Assembly (NCBI GenBank): GCA_021186555.1
Contig: JAJKFL010000006.1
Coordinates: 2,899,715-2,963,714 of the forward strand
DNA: 64,000 nucleotides
Direction: 5' to 3'
Origin: Reticulitermes speratus
Taxonomy: Eukaryota > Arthropoda > Insecta > Blattodea > Rhinotermitidae
Part shown: piece by piece, positions 10,341-28,689 of the stretch
Layout of the letters: each line of letters begins with the position of its first letter
Position numbering within the stretch: the stretch's first letter is position 1
Program-made: the position numbers and the translations under genes
Notes under the pieces: model-generated
Databases searched by the model: none
What the model was told of the DNA's origin: nothing
Seen by the model: the letters and a program-made list of their open reading frames with translations, nothing else

Positions 10341-10914
10341 CAGAGCATACACAAAAGAATGGTGCGGTTTCAAAAATGAATAAAAAATTTATGTCTCATA
10401 TTACACGGGCACAACATACACCGTCAGCGGCGGCAACTGTCAAAGTTTCTCATGCGCTACCAGCAGTTCACTTCTCATGCTTACTGCGTGACCGCGGGGT
10501 CAGTTTCAAAGATGGCGTTGCAGCAGGAGAAGGCTTTCTGTGTGCTCCGTTTTGAGGTGTCCAGATCTGTGATTACAGTGCAGCGTGAGTTTCGTGCACG
10601 GTTTAAAAAAGACGCACCACACAAAAATAACATAAGCAGGCGGTACCGACAGTTTGTAGAAACTGGATGCTTGTGTAAAGGCAAGAGTCCTGGTCGACCT
10701 CGTGTGTCTGATAAAAACATTGAAAGAGTGCGTGAGGCGTTTCAGCGAAGTCCCCGCAAGTCAGTGGCTAAAGGAAGCAGGGAATTGGGCATGCCAAAAA
10801 TGACGGTGTGGAAGGTGTTGCGTAAGCGGCTATGTTTTAAACCGTACAAGATGCGATTGGTGCAGGCCCTTAAACCAGCAGACAAAACCGCACCATTCGT
10901 TTGTGTATGCCCTG
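10341..10914 (+). mobile_element. mariner/Tc1-like transposon, deleted, source of 78-bp MITEs
   Basis: Left end CAGAGCATACACAAAAGAAT then GGTGCGGTTT; right end AAACCGCACCATTCGTTTGT then GTATGCCCTG at 10914, with TA outside both ends (10339-10340, 10915-10916). The 30-bp inverted repeats match the 78-bp MITEs at 12290, 41487 and 46449. The body keeps the start of a transposase gene and then goes directly to the right repeat, so the catalytic half is deleted. Confidence 0.93.
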
Positions 10915-10925
10915 TATTTATATAA
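10512..10925 (+). pseudogene. Transposase N-terminal DNA-binding domain only
   Basis: Start chosen at ATG 10512 (MALQQEKAFCVLRFEVSRSV); an upstream in-frame ATG at 10452 is less likely. About 110 residues form the paired-type helix-turn-helix region of insect IS630/Tc1/mariner transposases (DUF4817-like): NISRRYRQFVETGCLCKGKS, GRPRVSDKNIERVREAF, SVAKGSRELGMPKMTVWKVL. The frame is intact over this part, then reads out through the right inverted repeat (KTAPFVCVCPVFI) to a stop beyond the element. With no DDE/D domain it could bind transposon ends but not cut. Such a domain could act as a repressor of relatives, which is inference. Confidence 0.85.
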
Positions 10926-11180
10926 TATGTATTTATAATACAAAATATTTAAAATATGTTAATAGAAAACACTGTGTTTTATTTCCATATATATGTACAT
11001 CTTTGACAGCATTTGTTATAAATGTATCCCTTTGTAAATTACTACCCTGAAGATGGGCTACAGGGGCCGAAACATGTAGGAGGAGCATCACAAAACAACA
11101 AACAGTTATGGTAACATGTGCAGTTGGTTGAATTAAATACTGAACAGCCAATCTATTGCACGCAATATGAATAACGTTAT
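10926..11180 (+). mobile_element. Penelope-like element end with hammerhead motif
   Basis: AT-rich leader, a hammerhead-like core at 11043-11084, then GTAACATGTGCAGTTGGTTG and AATATGAATAACGTTATATT. The layout (AT-rich sequence, ribozyme core, AACATGTAGGAG, AT-rich tail) matches 31190-31470 and 48540-48760. No reverse transcriptase is present, so this is a short terminal fragment or non-autonomous copy. Confidence 0.55.
11043..11084 (+). ncRNA. Hammerhead-like motif
   Basis: CUGAAGA 11047-11053, helix II GGC...GCC, GAAAC 11069-11073, short helix III AC/GU around AU, cleavage triplet GUA 11076-11078, helix I pairing GG of GGAGGAGC with the CC before CUGAAGA, with one mismatch. All invariant core bases are present. 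Confidence 0.65.
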
Positions 11181-11229
11181 ATTAAATAGACATCAGCTTT
11201 TGTTGGACAGCTAAGATTCTCTAAGCTAT

Positions 11230-11640
11230 TTACGCTATTCTCTGCATTTTATTGAACCAGCTCTAATGACCTTTACAACAGCCGCTACTAGTCTGTATCC
11301 CGAACTAGATAAATCTAGTCAACACTCTTTAAACACATAAATTTAATATCCATTTCAATATTATTCCACCGTCAAATCCTATTTCTCTAAAGTTTTTTTT
11401 TCTGCTTTTAAGATAAACATTTTGTACGCGCTTCTAATCTCTTCCATGAATGCTAAACGCCCTGCCCATCTTGCCTTCTTTAATTTTATTATTCTACTGT
11501 TAGCCATTGATGTATGGCCTACAAACCACAAAGCTCCTGATTGTGCAAATGTCTGCACGCCCTCGTCACTCACTCTAAGATCCAAGTGTTGTCCTCAGAA
11601 CCCTATTTTCAAACACCTTAATTTGTGTTCTTCCCTTATA
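11230..11640 (-). pseudogene. LINE ORF2 C-terminus, (TTAG)n family
   Basis: The minus frame contains KKARWAGRLAFMEEIRSAYK then MFILKAEKK, which aligns with the widespread LINE motif LRWAGHVARM-E-RNAYK-LVGKPEGKR. Toward 11230 the plus strand shows CTTTACAACAGCCGCTACTA, the position of the family's terminal coding block. Stops and indels separate the pieces. The element runs right to left with its 3' end at about 11230 and no TTAG tail. Confidence 0.75.
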
Positions 11641-11789
11641 AAATAAAGATGAAAGAACAGCCAAGAATTTTCTCGTTTTAGGAAAAGAATATTGAAACAC
11701 AAAAAGAAAGAAATGCTTAGCATTAATGGCAAGATGTCGCTTTCCGTAACAAGCTGTTAAATCGCAAATTACACAACAACAAAACGCAC

Positions 11790-12275
11790 TATATTTTCAC
11801 TTTTTATTTTTAACCCCTACATATGTTTCAACCCTTACAAGGCCATTTTCAGGGGGCTCGTAATGTACATTTACTTTACATCCATTGTTTATATCTGCTA
11901 TTATGTTATATATCACATGTAGTCAAGTTTCATTATCATTTATAGATTACAGTTATTTACAATTTCTGTATTTAAATATATAAAACACAGAATATAAAAA
12001 CCTTAAATAAGTTTCGTCAATATTTTGGTAGTAAAAAAATAAAATGAAGCTATATGTTTTTTAAGATGTATTTTCTACTATTAGCTTGTTATTGGCAGTT
12101 GGTTCACTATATATAGGTAAACAGTCAAGTAAAACAGGTCTATTTGTGTTGTAAGGTCCAGTGGTGAGGTGTGTACTGATTATGAAACGTGACTACATGT
12201 GATATATAACATAATAGCAGACATAAACAATGGACGTAAAGTTAATGTACATTACGAGCCCCCTGAAAATGGCCT
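11790..12275. mobile_element. Inverted pair of Penelope-like ends
   Basis: 11850-11940 and 12185-12272 are near-perfect reverse complements (GTAATGTACATTTACTTTAC; ATCTGCTATTATGTTATATA; ATCACATGTAGTCA), separated by about 245 bp of AT-rich spacer. The left arm ends in a minus-strand core (ATATGTTTCAACCC to TTTTCAGGGGG), the right arm in the mirrored CCCCCTGAAAATGGCC, cut short by TA-rich sequence and a MITE. The core reads CUGAAAA, so the invariant G8 is lost and the ribozyme should be dead. The head-to-head layout repeats at 63518-64000. Confidence 0.7.
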
Positions 12276-12289
12276 ATAATATATATATA

Positions 12290-12364
12290 CAGGGCATACA
12301 CAAAAGAATGGTGCGGTTTTAATAGTCAACACTATTTAAACCGCACCATTCTTTTGTGTATGAC

Positions 12365-12367
<3 letters not shown>
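12290..12367. mobile_element. 78-bp mariner MITE, copy 1
   Basis: Starts CAGGGCATACACAAAAGAAT, ends ATTCTTTTGTGTATGACCTG, with GGTGCGGTTT / AAACCGCACC inside and a 16-bp centre AATAGTCAACACTATT. TA lies on both sides within a TATATA tract. It has the same inverted repeats as the transposon at 10341-10914 and no other content. Confidence 0.95.

Positions 12368-12414
<47 letters not shown>
12368..12414. repeat. (TA)n microsatellite
   Basis: About 23 uninterrupted TA units directly after the MITE at 12290-12367. TA is the MITE's insertion target, so the tract may be the landing site expanded afterwards. Confidence 0.97.
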
Positions 12415-12416
<2 letters not shown>

Positions 12417-13486
12417 GAAAATTTTATTTACTTCCTAGGGATTTATTAAAATATGCTCCAGCAGCTGAGATCAGGCAGTGTCGAATGGTAGATGTTTAAT
12501 GAATAATGAACTGCCAAGAATGTGGAAGGAGAAGGTCATGTCGTAATTTGCGACACGCTGCAATGTTAACAACGATAAAACTCAAAATTACGACACGCCG
12601 TGTGGTCATTTACCTGTAGGACACCAACAGACGTCAGTCAGGACGTCCCGTCTTGGAGCTAAGACGGACGGAGAGAAAGCAGCAATCTTACCCATTAAAC
12701 TGTTCCCATTATGTTATGTTATTTAGCTGCTACAAGTCATACGGATTTTGAAGAACACGTGTGTGCGAATCGACACTCGTAAACACAGCAAGACACTAAT
12801 GAGATCGCGAAACACAAACGTTTATCCCGAAATTACATACTTCCGTTTGGTTGTGTATCACTCCGCCATCAATACAACGCAAATAATCACACGCAAAGGC
12901 CATGTTACGCTAAAATAGTACCATAGCTTCTTACGTACCACTATTAGAAACGCACAAAGAAGCAGATTACTTCTGACAGGCACAGCAAAACTATCACAAT
13001 GTAATTCAAACACTACGCAAGCCACAAAACACACACACAACCTGTTCCAGTTCAACAGACATAGCTACGACAGCGAGCCACAGTCTGACTGCTGTGTGCG
13101 ACAGTTAGACATGACGTTCTAGATATTGCCAATCGATTATCGATCTTTCTTAAAAAAAAAGTCGGAGCCGTAACTGATTTCCAATGATGCCAACATTTGT
13201 CAATAACAGTTCAACACAAACGAGTGTCTTTACAGCACAGCAACTTGGGTGGAGAGTTAAAGTTTGTAACTTGCGATTGGCAGATGGCCGCTTCGAATGT
13301 CATCGGTGGAATGATGGCGACAAGATAAGACACAGTTACTCGGAGAAACACGTGTTCCAGTGACGCCACGTGGACTGTCCTGAAACTGATAGGCCGGCAA
13401 CGCGCTGCATTACTTCAAAAATGCGTAGAGCTCTACCTTCAGTATCCCCACACTTCATGCTGTGGTGCTTAATTAAGCACAAGGAC
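12415..13486. other. No recognised feature
   Basis: Unique-looking sequence without a domain-bearing frame or a clear repeat. It includes a small repeated block with opposite orientation near 12540-12600 (GTCGTAATTTGCGACACG and AATTACGACACGCC) and ACACA-rich stretches near 13020. No transcription signal can be argued. Confidence 0.45.
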
Positions 13487-13549
13487 AACTTAATTCTCTG
13501 TTGCTTAAAATCTTCTGGGTTATTACCCGGCGTCATTTTTTTGGTGTAT

Positions 13550-13594
13550 AAAAAACGTTTCGGGATCACTTGTTTGTCCCATCTTCAGGGTCTT
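13550..13594 (-). ncRNA. Hammerhead-like motif, left arm
   Basis: Minus strand: CUGAAGA (13582-13588), GGGA, loop, UCCC, GAAAC (13557-13561), GUUUUUU. Core bases are intact. Helix III lacks the AC-loop-GU form, so cleavage would need a different fold or a partner strand. Confidence 0.5.
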
Positions 13595-13683
13595 AGGAAA
13601 AAAGGATGCCAGGAGGTAAGGAACATGTGTTTATATAGGAGTAGGGTCCACATGTTCCTTACCTCCTGGCATCCTTTTTTCCT

Positions 13684-13727
13684 AAGACCCTGAAGATGGG
13701 ACAAACAAGTGATCCCGAAACTTTGGT
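13684..13727 (+). ncRNA. Hammerhead-like motif, right arm
   Basis: CUGAAGA 13690-13696, GGGA 13698-13701 with UCCC 13713-13716, GAAAC 13717-13721, then UUUGGUC. It is the mirror of the left-arm copy and differs just after GAAAC, so the arms have begun to diverge. Confidence 0.5.
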
Positions 13728-13822
13728 CATGCGCCAAAAAATGACGCCGAGTAACAACCCAGAAGATTTGAAGCAAAATTACGACCACGGCGGAAGCCTT
13801 CAATTATATATAACTTAATTCT

Positions 13823-14404
13823 TGCTTGCCTCTATCGTTCCTACTTATATTACACAAATCTCTCAAACAATTGATATTAGAACTGTCTTTTTCTCTGGCT
13901 AATCATGGATTAAAATCCTGTATGAAGTACCATATTCTACCATCAGATCGCGCCACTGGACTACAGTCTCGTTTCCTTAACGCAATCGACATATCACACA
14001 TCATTTTAACACCGATAGATCAGCGAAGAGCTGAGAAATATGACGACTCACCTGTCAGATACTAGATGCTAGTTGCTGTAAGAACATGAATTTCTGAAAC
14101 CAAGCATAATAAAGCAACCTCTGTCCCGATGGACGCTCAACAAATCCTAAATCCTGCTTTTTAGTTCCCTTAGGCCAATTCTTATTTTGGGTTCTCAAAT
14201 TTGTAAAAGGAAGGTTATTGTTTTTTGACATCAAAACGTGGTTCAAACGTCACAGTACCTACTGTACTACCACAGTAGGTGCAGAACACTGACACTGCTC
14301 ATCTGTTAATGCCACTAGATGTCTCTGCTCTCTTTGTTTAAGAAACGATTAAAATAATTGTGATAATATGTTTTGTTGCTGTAACAGCTATAATATTGCT
14401 CATA
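13823..14404. other. Unassigned; 63-codon minus frame
   Basis: A minus-strand frame at 14055-14246 (MSKNNNLPFTNLRTQNKNWP, then KGTKKQDLGFVERPSGQRLL) looks more protein-like than its surroundings but matches no family I know. The rest shows nothing. Confidence 0.3.
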
Positions 14405-14870
14405 ATAACTCTATAGGGCAGGGTCCTTCTGGAGAAGCTAATAGTTGCTTTGGTAGTCAAGAAATACCTCAGATTTTAAGGGATAATTAGCAAAAATAAG
14501 ACCAACAAAATGTGCAGAATTGTGCGAATTATTTACGTGCAATACGTGGAATGAACAATATAAAATTGTGTGGACCTCCGGAGGTTCGTTACCCTATTCA
14601 CAACAGCCAGCCGCGCTTATCCCTATCGTGAGCAGGAATAGTCCAGTCCATGTTCTCCCATTCTCTTTCCTTAAATTCCATTCTAATATTATCCTCCCAT
14701 CTGCCGTTAAGTTTTCCAAGTAATCTCTTTCCTTGAGACTTCTCCATCAAATTCAGTATGCATTTATATTCCCGCCATACATGCTACATGTCCCGCCCAT
14801 CTCATCCTGCTTGATATAATCATCGTAATGATATTTGGTGAGAAGTGCAAAGCGTGTAGATCCAAAAAAT
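14405..14870 (-). mobile_element. LINE 3' part, (TTAG)n family
   Basis: Plus strand order: GGTCCTTCTGGAGAAGCTAA (3' untranslated), GAGGTTCGTTACCCTATTCA (stop region), ACAGCCAGCCGCGCTTATCC, then CCGCCATACATGCTACATGT and CCCGCCCATCTCATCC, the reverse complement of the RWAGHVARM-type block. Frames are broken throughout. Confidence 0.7.
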
Positions 14871-14925
14871 GCGATTTTTTTCCAGCCTCTTTCTACATCT
14901 TCACACTTAGATCAAATTATCTGCT

Positions 14926-14990
14926 CAAAATAATAATAATTATTATTAAATAATAATAATTATTATTAAATAATAGTAATTATTATTATT
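14926..14990. repeat. AAT/ATT microsatellite with inverted symmetry
   Basis: Alternating runs of AATAATAAT and ATTATTATT; the tract is nearly its own reverse complement and could extrude as a cruciform. Confidence 0.9.
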
Positions 14991-16397
14991 TTCGGAGCAG
15001 TAGTTACATGGTCTACCCTTAAGGAAGAATATAATTAAAATCAAGTATTAGAGTAATATGTGAGGTTTGAATATCTGAGGGTTGTTACAATAACAACTTG
15101 TACCTCCCGACTTGAAGCATTATAGTTTGGCAATTAGCAACATCTCTGATGAAGCTGCTGTCTTCAGGACGGTAGAAGAAACGGGAGTGCCCTCAAGGTT
15201 TTCGTCCTAAAATCTTACAACTATTTCGATTTAAAGTCACAAGAGCTTCATAAAAACGACACAACACCCCCTATCACAACATCCACCCTTGTAACACTTT
15301 ATATCGGTTATGAAAGTCCTGTCAAAACCAACACATAACAACTTTCTTTAGAGCAAAATGTCGCGTCATCCTGTGTTTCCCTTCTGCAGGCCAATGTTGC
15401 GATATCGTCACGACAGCACCCCCCCCCCCCCGTGCAACAGCTAGTGGCACAGAGAATTATCAGCCTGGCGAAATTGCATGCAGCTTACAGAAAAATGTAG
15501 TGCATGGCAAGGGTGTCCAGCTTAAAGTGGACCCTGCTCATAGAGAACACACTAACAGTCTGTATTATACAGGGCCTTGTTTTTATCGCGGGACTGAGCG
15601 AATGACGTCATTCTGCACAACGTTCAATGACGCTGTCCGTTCTGCGGTTGTTGGAAAAACATAAAACATTTTACGAAAACATTTTTATATATTTTAAAAT
15701 AAGCTTCAGAATGTATGATTATTTTCTTAGTGCGACGCATGAAATTGGTAAGCTGATAGATCGTGAATATGACAACATATTATGCAATGAATGCTATTTG
15801 TGAATCAGTAATTATAAACTTACCGATCATGCGGGCCTCTGAGGTTATATCCAATGAATTCAATGCATATAGTGCAAATTTGTTCACAGAGAAAAAATGA
15901 AACCACAAAATAAAATTAATGCGTATGCATAAACATAAATGTTTGTAATGTGATAGTATATACTATGAGTTCTGCTTGGAATTGCTTTTAGGTACAGTTA
16001 TGACAAAAAGTTTGAAAAGTCGTGTCTAGGTATTGCCCAGAGAAAGAGAGAAAGGAATTCATAATCAAAGGTTGATACTTCCGAATGTTCTGCTCTTAAA
16101 ATTATATTTTGGGGTACATTTACGTAATAAGATATATATGTTATTGTATTTTCGGTGAATATAAATATTATTTCTTCACCAAGAGCGCGTACGTAACAGA
16201 GAACACACAAACAGGTAACAATAACGACCATGGCAATCGGGGGGTGTGACTCACTCAAGCACTTATATAAAGAGTGTTGTATGTACTACATAGCAGCGTA
16301 ACTTGGTAAGTATATGATTTCTTCCAGAGAAGCTCAAATAATAAAATTCAAATTGTTTGTTTGAAGAAAAGTGCGAAAAGCATTTTTTATTATTACT
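14991..16397. other. No recognised feature
   Basis: No repeat family or coding domain seen. A 13-base C-run sits at 15419-15431. The minus frame at 15998-16258 (86 codons) has hydrophobic stretches but no pattern beyond AT-rich chance. Confidence 0.4.
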
Positions 16398-16544
16398 CGT
16401 AGAAGAAGACGTAAGCAGCTACTGGATGACCTTAAGGATAAAAGAAGATACTGGAACCTGAAAGAGGAAGCACTAGATCGCACCCTGTGGAGAACTCGCT
16501 TTGGAAGAGGCTACGGACCTGTCGTAAGACAGACTACAGAATGA
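16398..16544 (+). pseudogene. LINE ORF2 C-terminal end, GYGPVVRQT family, unexpanded
   Basis: Frame: RRRRRKQLLDDLKDKRRYWN, then LKEEALDRTLWRTRFGRGYG and PVVRQTTE-stop (TGA 16542-16544). It is the same C-terminus as at 50668 and 58949. Here the stop is followed by ATGACTCGTAT and unrelated sequence: one copy of the 39-bp block, not an array. This is the baseline form for the two arrays at 50.8 and 59.2 kb. 5'-truncated. Confidence 0.9.
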
Positions 16545-17084
16545 ATGACTCGTATATCCGACAACACGAATTACACGCTCTAAAATGTTATCAACTTCAG
16601 TGTTGTCACAACGGCGGCGAAGCGGAAGAGACAACAAACGTTGTTACAATCGATGTATCGTAATAAGTTTTCGTCTAAGTGAGTCAATGACAGCTGAGGA
16701 AACTGACATCGCGATAAGCAGGTAACAAAACCACCTAGGCCGTATTGCAATATGGCCGCTCACTTTTATGACAGGTCTCTGTGACGGAAATTAACAGTGA
16801 TTATCTGACAACTAGGCTAACTGAGGGAAAGTCAACTTTTCGAATATTAGGTGGGGTATCAGCACTCTTGAATCTACAGTTTACGGTTTTCTGGTCTTTT
16901 AGTGTAATTCCGGGTAGTATATTATATAAGAGGCCACGGTTATTTTCTGTACCAATTTTTGCCTCCAGTTACGGTGTACTTCACTACAGTTTGAAAAACT
17001 TTCAGTTGGTACACCACCATTTAATTATCTACAAACAATTCTCACACACAGCTAAACTTATTTCATAGAACTGTATTTATAGAT
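16545..17084. other. No recognised feature
   Basis: No domain-bearing frame or repeat boundary recognised; a 95-codon plus frame at 16781-17068 is not supported by any motif. Confidence 0.4.
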
Positions 17085-17225
17085 AACCTGATAGTTGCTC
17101 AGCTACTCAACTAATTTCCCCAAACTTTACGGAAACCTAAGACGGCTTAGCTTTTCAAAAACGCCCGCCACATATTTCAGTTTGAAGCCAAACTTTCCAC
17201 GACTCTGTCTGAAACATTTCACATT
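17085..17225 (-). mobile_element. Short LINE 3' fragment, (TTAG)n family
   Basis: Plus strand: GATAGTTGCTCAGCTACTCA, AATTTCCCCAAACTTTACGG, AACGCCCGCCACATATTTCA, which follow the order of the 3' untranslated and stop region in better copies (AGCTAG-TCAAGAAATTCCCC; ACAGCCCGC). Heavily mutated. Confidence 0.5.
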
Positions 17226-17489
17226 CTAAGCAGAATTCAGCGACATATTATCATAAATGTACATAGGTCTTCACGTAAAGTACCGTTATTCTTGTCAGAT
17301 TTTAATGAAACTTAAACTTTCTCGACAGATTTTCAAAAAATACACAAATATTAAATTTAATGAAAATCCGTCCAGTGGGAGCCGAGGTGTTCCATGCGGA
17401 CGGACAGACACGACTAAACTAATAGCTGCTTTCCGCAATTTTTGGAAAGCGCCTAACAAACGGTACACGCGATCCCAAGTTAATGTATA

Positions 17490-17640
17490 AATGTACTCAA
17501 CTGGCAGGAGAAACGTAGATAGACCTAGGAAAAGATGTATAGACCAATACCCAAGAAGAAGAAAAACAAGGCAGAAAATTGGCGCTGATGCCGCTGCTGA
17601 TAATTCTGATGATGAAGCTACTCTTTGTGCAAAATTTCTC
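17490..17640 (+). pseudogene. LINE C-terminal fragment, (GAT)n tail family
   Basis: Frame reads RRNVDRPRKRCIDQYPRRRK, then a run ending in DAAADNSDDEA, like the end of a LINE ORF2 whose tail is a GAT microsatellite coding for Asp. A related piece is at 54800-54950. Here the GAT run has decayed. Confidence 0.55.
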
Positions 17641-18257
17641 CCGCCTTTTGTCACTCTCTGCTTTTTGGTACAAATATTCTCCTCAACTCTCTGTTCCCAA
17701 AACACCTTCAATTTTGCTAACTTCGGACGACAGAACCATATTCAAAACATTATGGGTTAGAAACAGCATATATCCCTTTGTTTTGTGTGTTTTGTACACT
17801 TGAATGTTTACGATTCTAGACACGAGACGTGAAGACAGAAGATTATGGAACGAATGAAAGGAGGAATTCTCCGAATTTAATCCGCTTTTAATTTATTCCT
17901 GAATTCAGCCCTCATTTGTTAGTGTCATTCTCACATATTCAAAATTCTCAACCGTCTCTTTGAATTTATTATGACTTTGTCATACCCTCTAAGAACTTAC
18001 CCGATATCTTATTACATAAAAGCGACAAGTCTTTATTTGTGCTTGGTGTAACTGTGGCCTCCAAAAAGCAGCAAAATGCTTAATGACTGTGACTAAGGAC
18101 CTTGACAGCTACTTGACACATTTGTTAAGTTTACACGAGTATCTAAGATGGGAAAAAACAATTTGAAGTAGCCCACTCCACAATATAGTGTTCAAATTCT
18201 CACCGGCGTTCTTTGTAGTTTAATGATATTACTTCCGGCCTGCGAGATTTCAGTTTA
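17641..18257. other. No recognised feature
   Basis: AT-rich sequence with no repeat or gene recognised. Confidence 0.4.
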
Positions 18258-18470
18258 TCACAGCAGTGACGTTGAAGATTCATGTCTTCTGGGATGTGAC
18301 GACGTGTAGGTGCGGTAGTGGTTCCCCGTGTTTAAAAATATCGTGATACTCTCATCTTCACTTTCAAACACTCCAATAAGAAAAGATTAGACTGCTTTGC
18401 CCTGAGTATAGAGACAACACAATATGTCGAAACGTCGGAAACTACTCGCCTAACAAAACAGCGTCATATT
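18258..18470. mobile_element. Small hammerhead-like element (GATTCAGGTCTTCT type)
   Basis: Left part CAGCAGTGACGTTGAAGATT then CATGTCTTCTGGGATGTGAC; the same opening is seen at 41222 and 62975. Right part (plus) has CCCTGAGTATAGAGACAACA, then TGTCGAAACGTCGGAAAC, with GACA/UGUC able to pair as helix II. Core position CUGAGUA departs from CUGANGA, so the ribozyme is decayed. Confidence 0.5.
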
Positions 18471-18479
18471 AAAAAAAAT

Positions 18480-19334
18480 CGCCTTTTCACCCATTTGTGA
18501 TCTTAAATAAATCGAAAATTATTACCGGTAAATATGACTGAAAAAAGGCAATGCAGCAAAACATCAGTGAATTCTGACACATACAGTTTCTAAAAATAAA
18601 TATTTTCAAGTGCTTAGTCGATAATGCTGGGTAACATATAGGGAGATATTTATGCTTTAAACAGAAAGACCTGGGGGTCACAGGACGGGATAAAATGAAG
18701 TCAAAATAAGGTCACACAAAATACCTCCTCCTTTCTAATGGCAGGCGTACACGCTATAAATTCTGAACACATGTCAACTGTCATATGTTCATGTTTCATA
18801 ACATAGGTACATCGATTTTACAAAATAGCTATCTTTTGAAGAGTACTGTAATTTATTATTTACTTCTAGTTCCCTATTCATGACACACTTGTGAATACAC
18901 TGTAGCTTAAAATGTGTATTTTGACGATAAATTGCGATTGTTACCGATAATTCGACACAACGTGGAAACTACGACAGTGACTGAATGCACGGAAGGGATT
19001 TACCTGCCTGCACGAATAGTCTGCCTTACTGGAGCAGTGTGGAATTATTATCTACATCTAACGCAACCTGTAATTTGTCTAATTTGTTCCAAATCCAGCC
19101 AAGTACCCTATAATATGTTAAGTGTATGCACAGTTGTTAGTCGCACACCCAGTAAACTGTCACAAGCTCTGACGTTTCCGATTTGTGTTGCTGGAGCTGC
19201 TGGGTTCGAACTTCGGTCTGGTCACCGATCACTGTGACTGGGATTTTCAAGGCAAATTCTGGGATAGTTATCTTAAATTAGGCCACGACTGCTTCCATTC
19301 ACTTTATTCACAATTCATTATTCATCGTTCGGAC
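18480..19334. other. No recognised feature before the 21-bp array
   Basis: AT-rich, no recognised element. A 107-codon plus frame (18914-19237) contains a tRNA-B-box-like TGGGTTCGAAC near 19200 but no A box upstream, so neither gene nor SINE is supported. Confidence 0.4.
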
Positions 19335-27463
<8,129 letters not shown>

Positions 27464-27544
27464 GTAAACAAACATGATTGAAAACTTTTGTGATTTTAAG
27501 GCGAGTCGAGTGGCAAATATTTATAAAAGATTTATTTATTTATT

Positions 27545-27700
27545 TTTCCTTATTGTTTTTCAGTGCTTAGGACCTTCAATCTGTTCTGCTTCATTTCCAT
27601 CTTTCACTTGGTCTATCTAGATCGCTTCTTCCAGTAGGGTGGTAATGGAGGGCCACGTTCCGGTACCTCTCCTCCTCCATTCCTTCGATAGAGTCTGTCC
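27545..27700 (-). repeat. Dispersed repeat, shared with 41.8 kb
   Basis: The minus strand has GGCCCTCCATTACCACCCTA, GGAAGAAGC, then TAGACCAAGTGAAAG, matching the plus strand at 41828-41955 (CCCGCCATTACCACCTTACA; TAGACCAAGTGAAGG). The family is not identified; it may be the end of another LINE. Confidence 0.6.
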
Positions 27701-28216
27701 GGATATCTTTATTGTCTCTAACTGTATCTAACACACATCATATATTTAGCTCCTTATATTTTCGTTTCGTATCTGATCACAGTACAAGACACATTTCTTG
27801 ACCGCCTTTAGCCATCTCATGTCTGTGGCCTGTATGGCACTTCCTGCTTTCTTCGTAAGAATCCGTGACATACTGCCACACAGCAAGGCCACAAATATTT
27901 ATTTTGTAGTATTACGTGCTGTTTTGTATGCGTGTGAAAAGAGGTCTGTCACCCTAAATAAAGGTCTTGACACAGGGTGTTTGGGAACAAGGTGCTGAGG
28001 AGAAGGTTTGGGCTCAAGAGGAATTATGCAACACGAGCATGGGGAAATAGAATAATGAGAAGCTTAAAACAGTTTATAGGGGCATGTAGCACGAATTTAG
28101 TTGCAGAGACGAGAAATGCTTACAAAAGCTACCGGGAGGACATAAACACAAGGCTACGTGGTAAAGTTTCCAGTAGGTGGAAGGAAAATTGTAATAGTGT
28201 TACGCGCGCTGGACAT

Positions 28217-28497
28217 TTTTTTTTGTGGTGAAGGGCCCCGCAGCAGATGCTACGAACACACAGCAGCCTTGAGGCTTATTGTGCAACCCTGTGATGAAGA
28301 TGATAAGTTTTTTCGTATTTCCGACAAATGGAGCACCGGTGGAATGATACTGACAGGGGAAAACCGAAGTACTCAGAGAAAAACCTGTCCCAGTGCCACT
28401 TTGTCCACCACAAATCACATATGGAATGACCCGGGATCGAACCCGGGCCTCCGCGGTGAGAGGCTGGCGACTAACCGCCTGAGCCATGGCACGGCCT
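28217..28497 (-). mobile_element. tRNA-derived SINE (family D)
   Basis: On the minus strand the head runs GCCGTGCCATGGCTCAGGCG, GTTAGTCGCC, and the B box GGGTTCGATCCCGGG, then a body ending with GGGGCCCTTCACC and an A-run (T-run 28217-28225 on plus). The heptamer tggacat is found at 28210-28216 and 28498-28504, a short candidate target duplication. Second copy at 58369-58659. Pol III promoter boxes look well kept. Confidence 0.88.
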
Positions 28498-28535
28498 TGG
28501 ACATGTTACTGTTTTGACAAAACTGTCAAGAGGAT

Positions 28536-28660
28536 CGCTACTGTATTACAATACTTTACATGATACCAGTTACAAGACGCTACTGTATTACAATACTTTA
28601 CATGATACCAGTTACAAGACGCTACTGTATTCAAATGTTTTACTGATACCAATTACAAGA
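28536..28660. repeat. 42-bp tandem repeat, three copies
   Basis: Unit begins GCTACTGTATTACAATACTT and ends CCAGTTACAAGAC; the first two copies are almost identical and the third is diverged with a small gap. Confidence 0.9.
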
Positions 28661-28689
28661 AGCATAAATTTTTTGTAGATATAATTAAA

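Larger units (their letters stand above)
13498..13811. mobile_element. Foldback hammerhead element with 11-bp target duplication
   Basis: The direct repeat aacttaattct is found at 13487-13497 and 13812-13822. Inside are arms of about 120 bp, roughly 13510-13629 and 13650-13772, reverse complements around a 20-bp loop. Each arm holds a hammerhead-like core (GACCCTGAAGATGGGACAAA and mirror) and the tail block GTAACAACCCAGAAGA. One side has an extra unpaired 3' tail of about 40 bp (TGAAGCAAAATTACGACC onward). The direct repeat shows the folded dimer was integrated as one unit, by a process giving short target duplications. Confidence 0.8.

Noticed and set aside
16415-16520. Basic peptide RRRRRKQLL as a nuclear protein exon
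   Set aside because: It matches the LINE C-terminus at 50.7 and 59.1 kb across its whole length.
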